From Arbacia lixula (Eukaryota; Echinodermata; Echinoidea; Arbacioida; Arbaciidae), in NCBI GenBank assembly GCA_963669155.1, contig OZ022589.1, positions 5,597,723 through 5,661,722 of the forward strand: a stretch of 64,000 nt of DNA. Reading direction: 5' to 3'. Made by a program: the position numbers and the translations under genes. Below are positions 32,601 to 47,900 of this stretch, one piece after another. Under the pieces are notes generated by a model that worked only from the letters and a program-made list of their open reading frames with translations, made no database searches and had not been told where the DNA came from. How positions within the stretch are numbered: the stretch's first letter is position 1; the number at the start of each line of letters is the position of its first letter.

Positions 32601-35600
32601 CTCATGAATCGGGTCATGATCATGAAACTTTGCAAACCCATTTATTTCATCACATTAAATCAATGCGTATCAGTGTACTTTAATATCTAATGAGCTTAAT
32701 AAGGTTTAATGAATGTACATGTATGCAGGGTGGTCACTAGAAAATCTTTTACGAGCGGCTCAAAAAGGCAGAATGTCTCTTTTTGTCAGATATCTGACGC
32801 GTGGTACACAGCTATTTCACATATGGCTCAAAGAAAGCAAAAACAATAAGAATAATAAGACTGATACTGATTTTACATATGGCGCATTAAATTTACGTGT
32901 TGCTCGCAATCACCTTGTGGACCCCATGTGTGATGTTTGTGCCGCACATTTTCTACACTGGGGACCACCCTGCATGTACATACATATGGATCTAGTTTTG
33001 AAGTCTTCTATTGGCCTGTCCCCATTGCTTACATTTGTTTGATCTCTTGCCATAGATTGGTTATGGGGATGCTGTGCAAGGCCCATAAAATAGAGGTACT
33101 GATCAAACAAGAACAACCTCCTGGCAGATATTCAGTCTTCATAGTAAAAGCCTTGAGGTGGCAGTGACTATGGCTAATGTTTGATGAATCTGTTGCCGCA
33201 AGTGAGTGATAGGGATGGTGAAAAAAATATCAGGTTTAGAGCAGCCTGTTCCCATACTTAATTATTTATTTGTTTGTTTCTTCAGCTGTGTTACTGGAAT
33301 ACTTACATTTAGACTTTTTACCTAAAAGCGCCTAGTAGATATTCAATCTTGAGGCCACAGCAGACTTTACGATTGTGCCACTGTAAATTCTGCAGTTGTA
33401 TGAGCCTGTGGTTTGAAATGTGATGTCACATTCTTGTAATCTTTTCGTCGCAGCCTGTTCCCATTGCTAATGATTGACGGGTCTGTACCCCTCAGCTATG
33501 TGACGGAAATACTGCGGCAGGGCCCATGCAGTGGGGATGTCCACCTGCTAGTACATTGTTGATATTTCATCTTTAATATTGAACATGAATTGAAGTCTTT
33601 TCATCGCAGCCTGTTCCCATTGCTAACAATAGACATGTCTGTTCCCATTGATTATGATAGACAAGTCTGTTCCCATTGCTAGTAATAGACAGGGCTGTTC
33701 CCATTGCTAATACTTGATGGGTCTTTCCCCTCAGCTGTGTGACGGGGATGCTGCGGCAGGCCCAGGCCATGGGGTTGTCCACACAGCAGGCAGCCTTGCA
33801 ATACCTGGGCAAGCACTTCTGCATCAAGCTCTCCGTGCCGCCCTGGTACACCAGCGCTGAGTCAGCCACCTTCCTCCTCCAGCAATGCATCTGTGTGCAT
33901 CTGGAGACCAATCTGGACAAGTACAATATGCTGACGTAAGTGTTGCATAATTGTTAAAATAATAAAAATGTAGGTTCCAATGTTACAAATTTTAGCAGAT
34001 GTTACACTTAAATTGTGGACAAGTACAATATGCTGACATAAGTGTTGCATAATTGTTAAAATAATAAAAATGTAGGTTCCAATTTTACGAATTTTAGCAG
34101 ATGTTACACTTAAATTGTGGATAAGTACAATATGCTGACGTAAGTGTTGCATAATTGTTAAATAATAAAAATGTAGGTTCCAATTTTACGAATTTTAGCA
34201 GATGTTACACTTAAATTCTGGACAAGTACAATATGCTGACGTAAGTGTTGCATAATTGTTAAAATAATAAAAATGTAGGTTCCAATTTTACGAATTTTAG
34301 CAGATGTTACACTTAAATTCTGGACAAGTACAATATGCTGACGTAAGTGTTGCATAATTGTTAAAATAATAAAAATGTAGGTTCCAATTTTATGAATTTT
34401 AGCAGATGTTACACTTAAATTGTGGATAAGTACAATATGCTGACGTAAGTGTTGCATAATACAGCCAAGCCTCCAAGCCACCTGTTAAAACATTATGTTT
34501 TAACATAGGTTCCAATTTTACGAATTTTAGTAGATATTACACTTAAGATGTGGACAAGTACAATATGTTGACGTAAGTGTTGCATATTACAGCCAAGCCT
34601 TCAAGCCCTCATTAAATCTTTCAAATTTTTATGTGCTGAAAAGTTTGCTATCACAGTTTCGCTCTCCAAATTGGCACAATTATTGCTTATATGATTGTAC
34701 ATTCTGCTTTACAGCTATGGACAAATGATGATCACTTTTGGTCCCTTTGATTGATATTCATGTACTGTGTGCAGTGACGGGTTGAAATTGCCATTAAAAG
34801 CTATTGCGAGTATGCACAAATAATGCATTAAGGGGTGCTTTCCCAATTCAAACATTTGAAATTGTAGTGTAAATGAGGTTTATTACTCAGCATAATTATG
34901 ACAAACCTGCCATCCATTCTGATTTTGGTGAAATGATTACTTATTTTTGATGTCGGTTCCAAATGACAAATTTTAGCAGAGGTTACACTTAGATTGTGGA
35001 CACTGCTTACAATTATAATGGCTGTATGTGCCACAAAAATCCCAGAAGTCTTAAGAAGTTCCTTGCTATCCAATCCCTAGCTCTAGATTTTTGATGTTTG
35101 TTCCTCAAAAGTTGGTAGGGTACTGTATACGCCATATATTTAGCAAGTCTAATTTTTCGCAAATCAAGACTTCTCAACAGTGGTTAATTCGCGATTGTGG
35201 AGTACTAGTACTAGTAGTACACATTCGTGTGCATGTGATATTCATATTTTTGCGTGTTGTTAAATTTGCGAATAGCACCGGACACACGAAAATTGCGATA
35301 ATAAAACCTCGCAAAATATATGGCGAGTATATAATAAGCGTGTCATGCATGTACAGCATCTGGGTAAAAACACAGCAAGTACTGGTTTGTTTTTGCATCT
35401 GTTGGACAGGTTTATGGCCAGGAAGCTGTTTGCTTTTACCCAGGGGGAGTGTGCAGCCGAGAACGCAGACAGTCCCATGAACCAGGAGGTTCTCCTGGCA
35501 GGACACCTCTACCTCATGGTTCTCAAGGTGAGGGTTTAGGGTCTGGTAGTCAGTCATTTGTCATGGTTCTCAAGGTATTCATTGAATTTTCAATTAATTT

Positions 35601-38600
35601 CTTGAATTGTGAATGTATTCACTCATTCATTGTCTCATTCATATGTTCATAAATTCATCCATTCACTTCTCCAATAAATGCGCTTGTTCATGCATTCAGT
35701 TATGAATTGAATTTATAAATTGTGTATTCATTCATTCACTCATCCATATATTTATCATTCATAGACTCATCCATACATTCCTTCATTTATTCTTTAATTT
35801 TTCACCATTTATTTGTTCATTCATTCATCCATACATTTATTTATTCATTCATTCTCATGCCTTGATAATGTTGGGTCTTGTAATTGTTACGACTAGTGCT
35901 TACCTAACCGTTTCGCTGTAAAATGTTACGACCAGCTTTTGAAGCCTAAAATGGGATTATTTGGGGCTACCCAGCCAATGTACCTGTGTACCGTGCATAC
36001 GTTCATTATTGGTAACTGAAGGGTGAATCTCGATCGTAACTGGTTGCTCACAATCATTGCTATTGTGTCTCCACTGGAGATCTTGGATTGTTACTAAAAC
36101 ATGCTAACAGTACACGCTATGTGTATTGTGGTATAAAGTTTTCCCTCAGAGATGGATGTACAATATTTGGTAAAATCCTTGAGAAAACTGCACCAATGAA
36201 ATAGCACACATATGATCGCTATGCAAATGAAATACTGATAGCACATATCAGCAACATTCAAATGTAATATACAGTAATAAATAATATACAACTTCATACT
36301 TCATAATATAATACTTTGAACGGAGTTAAAACGATCTGAGATGGGTAAGTTTCTGGGGACTGGGTTGGTTCCTGTTTCTGAGTAGGAAACTTGGGAATCT
36401 GGGGGGTGTTTCACCAAGATGTTCGTAAGTTACGAACGACTTTACGAACGACTGGTTATCCCTTCTTATGCTAAATGCGATACCACACTTTGTTCATTGA
36501 GAATCGCATTTAGCACAATAAGGGATCACCAGTCGTTCATAGAGTCGTTCGTAACTTACGAACATTTTGGTGAAACACCCACCAGGTTTACCAGGTTGCT
36601 GTAGTAAATGGCTTGATAAGTGTCATGTTAAGAGTAGTATAATTCACATACATGTCAAGATTAAGATGACGACCCTCACTGTTACTCCTTCTCTCTGTCT
36701 GTCTCACCTATCTCTACACCGCCCTGCTGTAGGAGAAGATGGAGGGCTGGCTGACCTCACTCCGCTACTCAATCGACAAGCACTCCAAGAAGTCCAGGAG
36801 ATTTGTGCTCAGTGAAGGTATGGTAGCTCCAGGGAGTGGATCTCTGAAAAGCAATTAAAGTGACACCTGTTTATAAGGAGGGAGGGAGACAGGAAATATC
36901 GTCTTCATCAGTCTTTAAAGACAGGGTAGCCCTTTTGCAGTTGAAAATATGAAGATTGTGTAAATACCATAGAAAATAAAAGAAAAAAATGTACTCTAAG
37001 GAACTTCCCTCACAATAATAGAGAACGTGACTTGGAGTGGCATTATTTTGATTGCTTGATTTCGCATAGGTTTCAGTAGCCTAGAGACCGAAGTCCGCAA
37101 TGCGCCTTCTAGTGCACATCACGGCCATATCGCACCACACTTAGCGTTGTAATGTGGTATATGAACATAGACGATGGTCACTACAAAATGGGGTGCTTCA
37201 TGCCTAAACAAGGATAGTTCTTCACATTTCCTGAAACGGTCTCTCAAGCTATAACTGAGATTTCATACACGCTTTCGTTAGGGTATACTGCTGATTCCTG
37301 CCGAGTTTCATGACTTTGGCATGTGGCCTAGCCTGTCTATCCGCATAGGTTAGACGCATTGTTACAGGAAAACAAGCAAAAGTAGATTATGTTGTTGACT
37401 TTTTATTTGTATGGTTGATATGCAGCATACAGTAGGTCCAGAGGGAAAAAGTACAAATGCTTTTGCAGGCTAACTTTTCAAGCCTGATTTATGTGAAACT
37501 AACAAAATGGCATATGTCTTGCATTTGACCACATGAGAACCAAAAAATAAACCAAAAGGAAAATTCTGACTTGTGTTTCATTCATTTTACAGGATGGAGC
37601 ATGTTTCCCTTACTATTACTGGGTGTATGCGTCGAATTTCTTGTCAAAATTGGAATTACCTCAGGTAGCCCCTTAACTAAAAAAAAATATGTATTTTTAT
37701 TTTTTTTTTTAAATCTGTGATTTGAGGGACGCTCTCTACAAAGCAAGGGCTAAGTCACCCTGAGCTCCCATGTGATGTTTTAATTGACCATACTCATGTA
37801 AAAAAAAAATATGTGTCTTTTCCCTGTTTATGTCCAGCTGCCATCAGCAATTGTATCGTGCACGGCGTTGGGGACCTCTCGAGGAAGATGGGGCACCTAA
37901 TAGCCACAGGCAACGTCACCTCCAAGACTGGGCTGGGCCTCATGCAGGTGAGAAGGGATCCTCTTCACAGGGCCCTTTTGGGTCTAATGATGATAATAAT
38001 CAACTTTTATATACCGCTTTCCTAGTATTAAGTAACCACGGAAAACGCTTAATTATTACCCTGGCATGTTTATAGCCCTGTAGCCGTGTTCAGCACTAGA
38101 AGCCAGTTGATCTGGGATCTCTCTGCAAGAGTCAAGAGCTCTGACCACAGTGCTCTCACACGAATACTCCACAGAAGGGCTGGATAGCAGATTAACCCAG
38201 TGAGCGCTGCAGCCACAATCTACAATTGTCAAATATGTGCACATTTTGTCTGATTTTTCCTCCAAAAATTGTGCATTTTGTTTAGTAATGCGCAAGTACA
38301 CAATATATTGCGCATCCAACCTTTGATAATGCGCATTGAGTAGAGATATGTGGGGGCCGGTTTCAAAGGTAGAAGCTGGTTTGTGGAACACTCACTATAT
38401 GTTAAATAAACTGACAACATAATTTTTATACAATAATCAATTGATATGAACAATCAAAAGTAATTGTTAATATAGTCACAATGGCAAGGGCTAGGGATCC
38501 TTTTGGGAAGAGAAATATGCAGTTGAGGTGCAGAATGGTGCATCCCAACCAACTTAATGGCACTACATTTGAGCTTACATGTATGTTGTATATGTAAACT

Positions 38601-41600
38601 GTCCACATAAGTTTTATGTATGTTCTGTCAATATGCGATAATCAGTTGATTTGAAGAATAAGAAATAGGAATTGATTTATGAGAAATATGCGTGCTTTTT
38701 GTGATGTGTTGACTCATGCTATGTTATAACTATATAACTATATAAAAATACTAATAAACTTGGATATTTCCGACAGGTTTCGGGAGTGACGGTAGTTGCA
38801 GACAAGCTCAACTTCTTGCGGTATCTGTCTCACTTCCGCTGCGTGCACCGCGGGTCCTTCTTTGCCGAGATGCGGACCACGTCGGTCAGAAAGCTGCTGC
38901 CTGAAGCGTGGGGTAAGTGCTTTGATTCCGCAGCCCAAGCCTCTGTGCCCATACATTAAAGGGATAGATCACGGTGAAGATATGTTGGTTTCAATAAAAG
39001 CAGAAACACGAAGAAAGTGAAGGTTTGATGAAAATCTGTTAGAGGAAAAGAAAGTAATTATATTTTGACATTTCAATTTTGTGACATCACGTGCGAGGTG
39101 CTCTCCCGTTTAATTTATTTGTTATTTTTCTTCCAGGTTTCCTGTGTCCAGTGCATACCCCTGATGGAGCTCCATGCGGCCTGATGAACCATCTGACAGC
39201 ACTGTGTGAGGTATGCTTCAGTCCTATCTATAGAGACTCATGGCCTCTACTCCAGTGAAACAAATACATGGGGGGGGGGGGGGGGCATTCCATGGGGTTG
39301 GGGCAAAGTTTTCATGCAATGTCCATGTAAAGGAGGTATCAACCTTTGCAGTTCACCATGAAGATCAATTCAAATGTGGTTAAGTTTTGAGCTGTCTTTT
39401 AAAAATTGCTTTCTCATCTCAGTAATAGACGTTTAAAATTGGAAATCTTTTATGGATTTGAAGCAACAGGCATACCAAAATCTACCACTGTTACATGGAC
39501 ATTATATTATATAAGTCAAATTGCAATATGCCATATTTCATATTGCAAATAATACTGGATAGAACATCATACTTTTTGCTCATGCCATTATTGGACTATA
39601 TTTGCCTGGTTTGAAAAACGATATGGATATGCAGTTGTGGCATTTTAAATTGCAATATACCAAGCTCTTTGAGAAATAATACTGGATGGGACCCCATTTT
39701 TTTTTGCTCATGCCATTATTGGACTATATTTGCCTGGTTTGAAAAGGATCTGGATTTGGAGTTGTGGTATGTCACAAAAATTGCCCCAACCCCGTGGAAT
39801 CATCTAGGGACTGAAGCTGATTCAGCCACCATGATGCCACAAAAAGAGCCCTTGTGGAATATTATTTGTCCTCATTGGGTGTACATGTTTAACCATATCG
39901 GGGACCCCAGACACTGGCTTATTAGAGAATGTGGGATCAGTGAAACCCTTAATCAAGCAATGTTGTTTAGAACTAGCAACATGCAAGATAACAACATCAC
40001 TTAAATACCCTATTTACATTTATTTATTTATTTGTTTATTTCAATATTTTTAAGCATGATAATAAGTTCATTTTGTGGAAACAAACTGATTTTCAACAAA
40101 GTCCTGTACAAGGTACATGTATGTAATACATTGAAACTAAACTATATTTTTCATGCTTATAAAACACACGGTCCAGCTCCAAAACTCTATTAAGAACGTG
40201 CTGCGATGTTTATATTTCTATGTTCAGGTGGTGAACAGCCAGCCAATGACTCTTCCCTTGGTGCGAACCCTGTGTGCTTTGGGGGTGAGCCCCCCGGATG
40301 CCCCCCTCCCCTGCCCTATCTCCAGCTGCTACCCCGTGCTCCTGGACGGGAGGGTGCTGGGGTACGTCCCCAAAGACCTGGCCCCCCAACTCGCCCAGAA
40401 GCTGAGGGTTCTCAAGGTCACAGGAGAAAGTGGGGTAAGTAGCGGAAAGGAATTGCCATGGAAACCGTACACAGTGAAACCTGTAAGACCTCTCAAGGGA
40501 CACAAAAAACGTGGTCTTGATCAGATTGTCTTTATGAACTGGTTATTTTGGTATGTGTTTCAATAAAAAACATTTGTTGTCTCTGTAGGCAGGCGGTCTA
40601 TACAGTTGTTCACAGCAGGTGTAGTTGTACTTGTACAGTCTTTGAGGAATAGCATTGAAATAATGTACACTTGATCACCATGAAAGGCAGATGCGCATGA
40701 CATATCTAGTGTATACATGAGCATAGTGTAAGATCAAAGGTGGAAGGTCAGAGAACGTTTCTTCAAGTAGTACTGTACATCTTTATGTAGAGTTTGCTAT
40801 TTTTCTCAAGCCTTTTTCTCTTTTCCACCTGAAAGTTAACTCTTTACATACCAAAGGTGTATGTGTGCACCATTGAGCCACACACATCTCATGATATAAT
40901 GTACTTGTTTTATCTGGTTGGTTCACCTTGGTGCCCACCATAGGAGATATCAAGACGCACACTAGGATTCTCTTCATAAGGTGGTCTTTATGTACATGTT
41001 TCAAGAAGAAATATTGGTCAATGGAAATGTAAAATTTGGTCTTAATTCATGTAGGATGGTGATTGCTCAAGCAATTTTCACTGTTTATTCATTGTGCACC
41101 ATGTGCACCAGTGATAGACAAAACTTACAAAAGAGGCACAGAAAATGTGAATAGTACAAATGTACATCATGATTCCTCTAGGTGCCCACCACAGCAGAGA
41201 TTGTGCTCGTGCCCATGACGGGGGATGGAGGCCAGTACCCGGGCATCTTCCTCTTCACGACCCCTGCCAGGCTGTACCGGCCCGTCAGACATTTAGCGCT
41301 GAAGGCCACCGAGCTGATCGGAACGTTTGAGCAGGTCTATATGGACATTGCTGTCACGCCGGCAGAGAAACATGAAAAGGTAACTTCTACTTTTTAGGTG
41401 ATTCTATGCAGGCTTTACAAAAAATTTCCTTAGCCCCGTACTATAGGTGGGGTTAAGGGGGGATTGGGTCTTAGCCCCACCTATAGTACTTGGCTAAGCT
41501 TAGACCACTTTCTGTCCTCACTGGTTTTTACCAAAAATGGTACGGGGCTAAGGGAATGCGGTGTCAGCTCACAAGGCCGAGACGCCGTGACCAATCAGAA

Positions 41601-41882
41601 AATGCTCGACGGGCGAGTAACCTTGATACGGAGTGGGAAAGAGCACATGTGCAAGACGTACATGTACACTCATAAATATTCGTAAGTTGTCAAGAAAATC
41701 CGGGGCTAACGATTTCGAGTGAGAACAGCGTAGATTTCCTTAGTCAGGTTTAAGAAATAGTATGGGGCTAAGAAATGTCAGTGTGAAAAGCTTCAAAAAT
41801 AGTCCAGGGGCTAAGGATAGTACGGGGCTAAGAAAACCCAATGAGAAAAGGGTAATACAGAGTTAAAGAGGGGGTGACTTTA

Positions 41883-41928
<46 letters not shown>

Positions 41929-44900
41929 CCCCCCGTGTGAAATCCAAAAAGAGTAGAATACATAAGAAAATTAATTACACAATCAAATACATAAGAATTG
42001 ATTTGATGACTGCCCCTCTAATGTTGTCTTCATTGGATTATACAAAGTTTCGCTCTGGTCATGTTCAGGATAAACTGGATATCATATTTCTTGTCACAGA
42101 CTACACACATGGAGTTGAATGAGGGAAGTATCCTGAGCATAGCAGCCAGTCTTACTCCCTTCTCCGACTTCAACCAGAGCCCAAGGAACATGTACCAATG
42201 TCAGGTAAGAAAATTAAAAAAAAGATCTGCTTTTTATTACTTTGCATTTAATCTTCCAACTCCTTTCGTTGATGTGGCATACTTGTGCTTGTTTGATATA
42301 TCTTTTGATAAAGGCATATGGCCGAAATATGAAGAAAAATTTGCATCTCCACCATGTTCATTACTTTGCACTTTGAATCCACATTTCTATCTTGTACTTT
42401 GTTTAACCATTTGTATCTGAAGTAACTTTCCATATCTACTTCACGTTGTTATTTTTAGTCAGTTTGTCTTGACATTACAACTTCCTTTTTCATTACATTG
42501 GACCAAGTCTTCAGGGATCAGATTACTATTTTGACTAGAAATTATGTAATATCTTGTTGAATCTGCTATGTTCTTTTAATTATACTTGTCTCTGTATTTC
42601 TAGTATTGATGTGTAGAGAGGGCGGCACAAGCACCACGCGTGGGGTCCAGAAAGTTATTGTGAGCCATACATAAATTTACTGAGTCACATATAAAATCAG
42701 TATCAGTCTTATTATTCTTATTGTTTTTGTTTTCTTTGAGCCATGTGTGCCATAGTTGTGTACCTCGCGTCCAGCACAGATATCTGACAAAGAGTGACAT
42801 TTTGCCCTTTTGAGTGATGTGTGAAAGATTTTCTGGTCTCAACCCTGTGTGTAGTTATATGTTTTAGCACCTTTGGTGGAACAGAAATTAATATTAATAC
42901 CTTGTTCATTTCTAGATGGGGAAGCAAACGATGGGGTTCCCTTCCCACACCCTGCCCTTCCGCATTGACCACAAGATGTACAAGCTACAGACCCCCCAGT
43001 CTCCCCTGGTCAGACCCCACGCCTACGACAAGTACGAGTTTGACGAGTTCCCTCTAGGGACTAACGCCGTGGTGGCCGTGATATCATACACGGTGAGTTA
43101 GTAGATGCTCTTTGTTGGTTTCCATTGTAAAATGGCATTTACATATCGTGACACTTTAGGAAATTCGAGTTTGGCAAGTTCCCTGTGTGGACTAATACTG
43201 TAGTGTACACAGTGAGCAAGTATATGTTCTTTGTAGGTCACCATGGGAAAAAGACAATTCATAAATGGTGAAACCGTTGGTTAATGCCATATGGTTGTAT
43301 TGTAAAGGTTAAAGTGAACCTGCAGGGCAATCATAATTTGAGGTATATGTCTGGTCATATGATAAACCATTTATTTGATTTGTTGATGTAATATCAACCA
43401 TCATTACAGTGATGGTTAAAGTAGTCCCGCATAATTGTAGACTTCGAGATTATCTTATTCCCAAAGCCTTTACAAAAGGATGACATGGTTCTATTAGACT
43501 TAGGTCAATGCATCTGACATCTACCAGTGTGGCTATGACATGGAGGATGCGATGATCATCAACGTAAAAAAAGACAACGTATGTAATCAGAAGTAATTGT
43601 TTATGCATGCATCTGACATTTACTAATGTGGCTATGACAGGGTTATGACATGAAAGATGCGATGATCATCAATGTTAAAAAAAGACAGAAAATGTATATA
43701 ATCAGAAGTAATTGTTTATGCATGCATCTGACATTTACTAATGTGGCTATGACAGGGTTATGACATGGGAGATGTGATGATCATTAACAGACAGAAAAGA
43801 GAGTGAACGTTCATAATCGGTGGTAATTGTTCATGCAACTGACATTCACTTATCTGGCTATGATAGGGTTATGACATGGAAGATGCGATGATCATCAACA
43901 AGGCGTCGCTGGAGAGGGGCTTTGGTCACGCCAGCATCTACAAAACGGAAGAGATCAACCTGAGGCTGAAGATCGGAGGTGCCCAGAGGAGCACGTCTGT
44001 GCCAGCTGTGTTTGGTGAGGAGAGCTGTAATGTATTGACTCTTTGCGTGTTGGACTCGTGATCCGGGCGCTGTTGCATAAAATTTACCATTAATGGTAAC
44101 TCTGCCATCAATGGTAACTACCATGGTAACATCACTAGACAGCCAATCATATTCAAGGTTTCCAAAGAAATTGCCATCGATAGCAAAGTTACCCTCAATG
44201 GTAAGTTTTATGCAACAGGGCCCTGATATGTTAATAGTAACCTATTCGATATACATCACGCTGTATGGCAGTTTCTATACAATAACGTCAAAAAATTGCA
44301 GAAGGACGGAGACCCCCTGTCAAGTGTGCCAGCATGAGGCATATCATCACTCATTAATGTGAAAAGTTTTATTTGCTTATATTGACAATGTTTCATGTTC
44401 GTAATTATTAGTTGAAAATCTATGAACCCCTGCAATGCTCTGTCATGAATATTCATATCCATAGACGGAAATAAGCGAATAAGCGATGAATCTGTGGTGT
44501 CACATGAACTCATGAACTCGGAACTGGGAAATGATATGTGATTGGTTGACTAAAAAGCAAGGATGACCAAATAAGGTACATGTAAGCCTTACGAATCATG
44601 CATGAAAATACTCTCATCACGCATACAATGAACATATATGAATAGTGATGAGAGTATGAGTGATGCTAGGCCTCGCGCTGGCCACTCGGGACCCCTGCCT
44701 TCAGCATTTCTTTGACTGCCGGTGTATGGAAGCTGCCATACAGCGCAAGGCATATCGGATTGGCTATGTTAATAGTAGAGACATTCATTAACAGCAGGTA
44801 AAGAGTAAGATGAGAGCAGGATAAAACCCTGAACACAGGTTGAGTGGATTAGAAGTAGATCAGTTTCAGAAACAGATCCACAATAGTTGTACGAAATTTG

Positions 44901-47900
44901 GACAAGTCATATTGAATCCATTCTTTCCTGAGCCCATGTTAGTCAGCTTGCTACAAAACAATTTGTTAATAATTGTCGCTAGTTTCTCGCCGATGAGTTC
45001 ACCAACGGCTTCCTCTGATCGTGCTACATGTAGTAGATTGGCATACTCCCCCAAAAGTGTAGGGTCGGTCTCGGATCCCTCACGAATCTTAGCCACATCA
45101 CCACCAGCGTAGCTCGAAGCCCGCAAGCTGCTGATTGGGGGCACTGTTGATTGAAGAGAAGCAACAGCGTCTGCCAGCGACGAAACGGCTGGGCTGTCAG
45201 TAGAGCATGGCTGGGCCATGATGCTCTCCACCCGAGTGCATGAATGTTGCGCATTCGGGGGCCAAACCTCCCGGGCAGCTGACGGTACATTCGGGGGTAG
45301 CTGTGATTCCTCCCGGGCACCATCGATCGATGCACTCGGGGGCAGCTTAGAGACATTTCAGGGAGCTGTTGAGGCATTCTTCATCTTCGGCGAAGCAGCG
45401 CCTTCAAAACCTGCTGTCCTCCTACCCGGCGGTTTGGCCCGGGTCGAAGAGTCCCTGGGTGTCACTCGCAGCATGGCCTCCAGCTCCTTTTCCAAATCCG
45501 ACGTGGTTCCGTTCGGCACACAGATGAACACTGGTTATTCCTTTGTCACATGCGGGGTCTTATACCTTCAACGAGGCATCCTCATTTGCATATCAAAGAA
45601 CGTTTTTGCTGTTCAAATATGTGGGTTCCAATCGGTCTGCACAGGTGTGCGTCCATACCTGATTTTGATTCATTAGGCTACAGAGTAGAATCTGCTGTAT
45701 GGGCTTAAGACAACTGGCTATGACTAAATGTAAAAATCCTTATGTATTTATTTCTTATTAAAATCAACTTAACTTCACGGTGGACTTATCCGTAAACTGT
45801 GGTTGCAATCAAAATGCAATCAGTTCCATAGTTTTTTTTACAAATCAAATTCAATCACTGACTTGCTGTTGATTACAGTCAGCTGTGTGGTTGATGTTAG
45901 GGTCTATTGCATTTGATTGGTCAGTTTTTCCTCAATACATTTAGCCCTCCACAGACTATTTTATCAAATTAGATACTTAAAAATCATACCAGATAATTTA
46001 TAAAGTTATCCATAATCCCCGATATATTGGAGAACCTTTATGTATTAACTCTTTGCCCGCCACGCACACTATCTCCCCTGCGCCACATTAATTTCAGGGT
46101 GCCACATTCAGCGGGGTTTTGCATGCCCTGTCTTACTCAACTTGCAATAACTTTTTATTGGCTTGTCGTGATGAAAAAAAATGTGTAGCAAAGTCTAAGA
46201 GAAAGTAATACTCCTGCCAATGGTATTATTTTTTCATGTATAATATCATAGATTCTGAGAATGATAACTTTACATTCTGTCTAAATTATCGTTGTGGAGG
46301 CTAACTTATACCTCTTATGTTCAATATTTCCTAATGAAGGTTATTCTCTTAAGTTAGTTTATAGAAAAGATGTGTTCTTTAGCTTTCATTACATACCAAA
46401 CCCATGTCTTTATGGGAATAATGAGCCAAGCAATTTAGATTTAGATTTAAATGGGCCATTCAAAAGAATAAACTAACAATGAACTAAACTCCTCTATTGA
46501 AATTGACCCTGGGTACTTCTCAATAGACTTCCTGTCCTGGGAGACTTCCTGCCTATTGATACTTTGATCCTCTGATTGTTATAGGGAGGTAGCAGTTTGT
46601 CGCTATTGTATGTGTGTGCGCACAATACAATTAAAAGCGTTCCGTATGCATTGTGCGCGAAATGTGACTTGAGTCGAACTTGGCAGCCCGCTGTATGTGC
46701 CGCGAGTCGAACAAAGCGAGCTAAGAGTTAATTACTACATACCAAATTTTTTGTTATTCACTTGTCGCTAATTCAATTGAGTGCATTATTATTCTTTTGT
46801 TCCAAACAAAAGTAATATTTTCTCTTAGTAAAATCTATTTTCAAACTCCATTTGATTGGTTTGCTCGTCAGGCTGTGATGTCAGTGACCCGAGAGCCCAG
46901 GGCAGGCTGGACCAGGATGGCTTCCCTCCCGTGGGCACCGTCCTCAAGCAGGGGGACCCCTACTATGCGTAAGTTTGTCACTGCAAGGACCCCGTTGCAA
47001 AAAGCACTGGGCCCCATATCATAAAGAGCTATGATTGGTTGTACAATAGATTCAATAGGGGTTCCATACTATGCATAGGTTTGTCAGTGCATGGATCCCG
47101 TTACAAATAGCTCTGGGTTCCTATATCACAAATAGCTACAATTGGTTGTACAATAGATTCAATAGGGGATCTATACTATGTGTAGGTTTGTCAGTGCATA
47201 GACCCTGTTACAAATTTTACTGGGCCCTGTATCACAAAGAATTACGATTGGCTGGGATTAGCTGTTCTATCAATTGATCAATCTTAAAACTCTATTGACC
47301 ATACGATTCATATCAATTGTAAATCTGTATCACGATAACTTTTTTCGTAACCTGAAATAATTGTAGCTTATGTGGATTGATAGGATTGCTTGCAAATTTA
47401 CACATTTCCTAGGACTTTTAACTTTTTTCGTAACCTGAAATAATTGTAGCTTATGTGGATTGATAGGATTGCTTGCAAATTTACACATTTCCTAGGACTT
47501 GCAATAGATAGCAGGGTGGTTTGGGGATACCAAGCGTTGCAATAAATACCAAGTTTAGCATAGTTTAGCATAGCATATTGTCAGAGTTGTGTGTCGTACG
47601 GCACACGTAAACCACCACTATTATCCTTGCATTAAACGCTTGATACTTTCCACAGCTTTGAGATCACCAAGCCATGACTGGTTGTGAGACAGGCTATCAG
47701 TTCAGTTTAGTTAAGTTTATTTTATTTTCCATTTAAACAACATGACAAAATATACAGACGCATACATACAGAGTGATATGGAAGGACCCCACAGAAATCA
47801 GAGCTGATTTTATGGGGCCCTGTACACAAAAATTATTTAATATTAAAATTACAGGACACAATATCATAAAAGTTTGCTGAACTTGCTTCTTTCCTCTGGG

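Noticed and set aside
32713..33042. 109-codon frame that looks protein-like
   Set aside because: It lies across a MITE with GCAGGGTGGTC ends; the inverted relative near 42603-42845 is not open in the same way.
34725..34731. Box C-like ATGATGA in a POLR1B intron
   Set aside because: No CTGA within about 100 bp and no terminal stem.
45218..45676. 152-codon frame on the + strand
   Set aside because: It is antisense to the retroelement gag-like remnant, which shows a more protein-like pattern on the minus strand.
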